Part shown: piece after piece, positions 63,329-63,757 of the stretch | Numbering within the stretch: position 1 is the first letter of the stretch | Layout of the letters: every line of letters starts with the position of its first letter | Origin: Oscillatoriales cyanobacterium | GTDB taxonomy: Bacteria > Cyanobacteriota > Cyanobacteriia > Cyanobacteriales > Microcoleaceae | Direction: 5' to 3' | NCBI GenBank assembly: GCA_004292745.1 | Contig: RDXH01000028.1 | Span: forward strand, 1 to 63,757 | DNA: 63,757 bases | Program-made: the position numbers and the translations under genes | Notes under the pieces: generated by a model | Database searches by the model: none | Told to the model about the DNA's origin: nothing | The model's input: only the letters and a program-made list of their open reading frames with translations

Positions 63329-63757
63329 AAGAGAGGAATTGATATGAGGTGATTGTTGACTGTTGACTGCTATCTGCAAATTCTCTTGTGGGAGATCAAC
63401 TCGCAGCCACGCACGCGGACGATTCAGACTCTACTTGATGAACCTGCAATATGCTGTATGACTTATAACTAATGACTGATGACTTATAACTAATGACTGA
63501 TGACTAATGACTATCGCATCTTTTTTTTTCAATAAATCCGGTTACAAATCCCCTAATTTATTGTTCTAATTAGGTGAGTAAAAAGCTTGTATAGTATAAC
63601 TTTAAAGGCTTTCAACTGCTAAGAGATTGAGGGGGAATCAACCCGGATTTTAATTAGGTTTTATACTCCTATAAACTCAACTATAAACGGGCGTTCTAAT
63701 TTATATAGAAGGCATCGGTTAGGCGATCGCAGATATTACTCCCGAAACTATTGACGT
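63329..63757. other. AT-rich end of window without a supported gene
   Basis: About 430 bases. 63459-63512 is a heptamer array of ACTTATAACTAATGACTGATG type related to the one at 9293. The remainder is AT-rich with one HIP1 site (63723-63730). A gene beginning beyond 63757 may have its promoter here. Confidence 0.55.

Overview
The window reads as chromosomal DNA of a filamentous cyanobacterium. The palindrome GCGATCGC (HIP1) is scattered throughout, and there are short heptamer tandem repeats and dispersed palindromes. Cyanobacterial signature genes are present: a Nat-type amino-acid permease, a hetZ-patU pair, a DUF1257/Ycf35 protein beside a Ycf46-like AAA ATPase, a polyprenyl (solanesyl) diphosphate synthase, and many PAS/GAF hybrid histidine kinases. 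The repeat style suggests an Oscillatoria/Microcoleus-like organism; that is inference, and the window does not show whether it makes heterocysts.

Layout. (1) 1-2960: copy 1 of a dispersed hairpin repeat abutting a TnpB (IS200/IS605) remnant, then a GIY-YIG protein, an aldo/keto reductase and an ABC-2 permease, all on the minus strand. (2) 3395-4468: a radical SAM/SPASM enzyme behind a long divergent regulatory region. (3) 4911-13479: the five genes of a neutral/branched-chain amino-acid ABC transporter (binding protein, two permeases, two ATPases), all on the plus strand. The genes are spread apart by palindromes, a RelE/HigA-type toxin-antitoxin pair, an Uma2 nuclease-like gene and a methyltransferase. 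(4) 13554-19040: a giant CBS-PAS-GAF hybrid kinase; then a short stand-alone GAF protein resembling a cyanobacteriochrome (19817). (5) 20478-25494: sugar/FAD oxidoreductase, two family-2 glycosyltransferases and Dps. (6) 25885-28288: RHH protein, AAA ATPase with a damaged 5' end, and DUF1257, ending in a terminator and a 143-bp palindromic MITE-like element. (7) 28508-35064: a transglutaminase-like membrane protein whose catalytic triad is replaced, patU, hetZ, a small conserved protein, tandem repeat arrays and polyprenyl synthase. (8) 35668: a 52-residue membrane protein behind a long leader. (9) 36115-59948: a 24-kb two-component island. Plus-strand genes (PAS kinase, receiver, three hybrid kinases, Rcp1-like receiver, diguanylate cyclase) meet minus-strand genes (PAS kinase, a decayed kinase, REC-kinase, a 2157-residue hybrid kinase) at a 24-bp convergent junction near 48150. 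(10) 60613-63090: phosphoenolpyruvate synthase with its terminator, followed by repeat copy 3.

The most notable points are the concentration of phosphorelay parts with internal duplications, one visibly decaying kinase carrying a copy of the dispersed repeat, receiver and transglutaminase domains that have lost catalytic residues, the interrupted transporter locus, and several unassigned small ORFs and palindromes. Family assignments come from motif recognition only; no database search was run.
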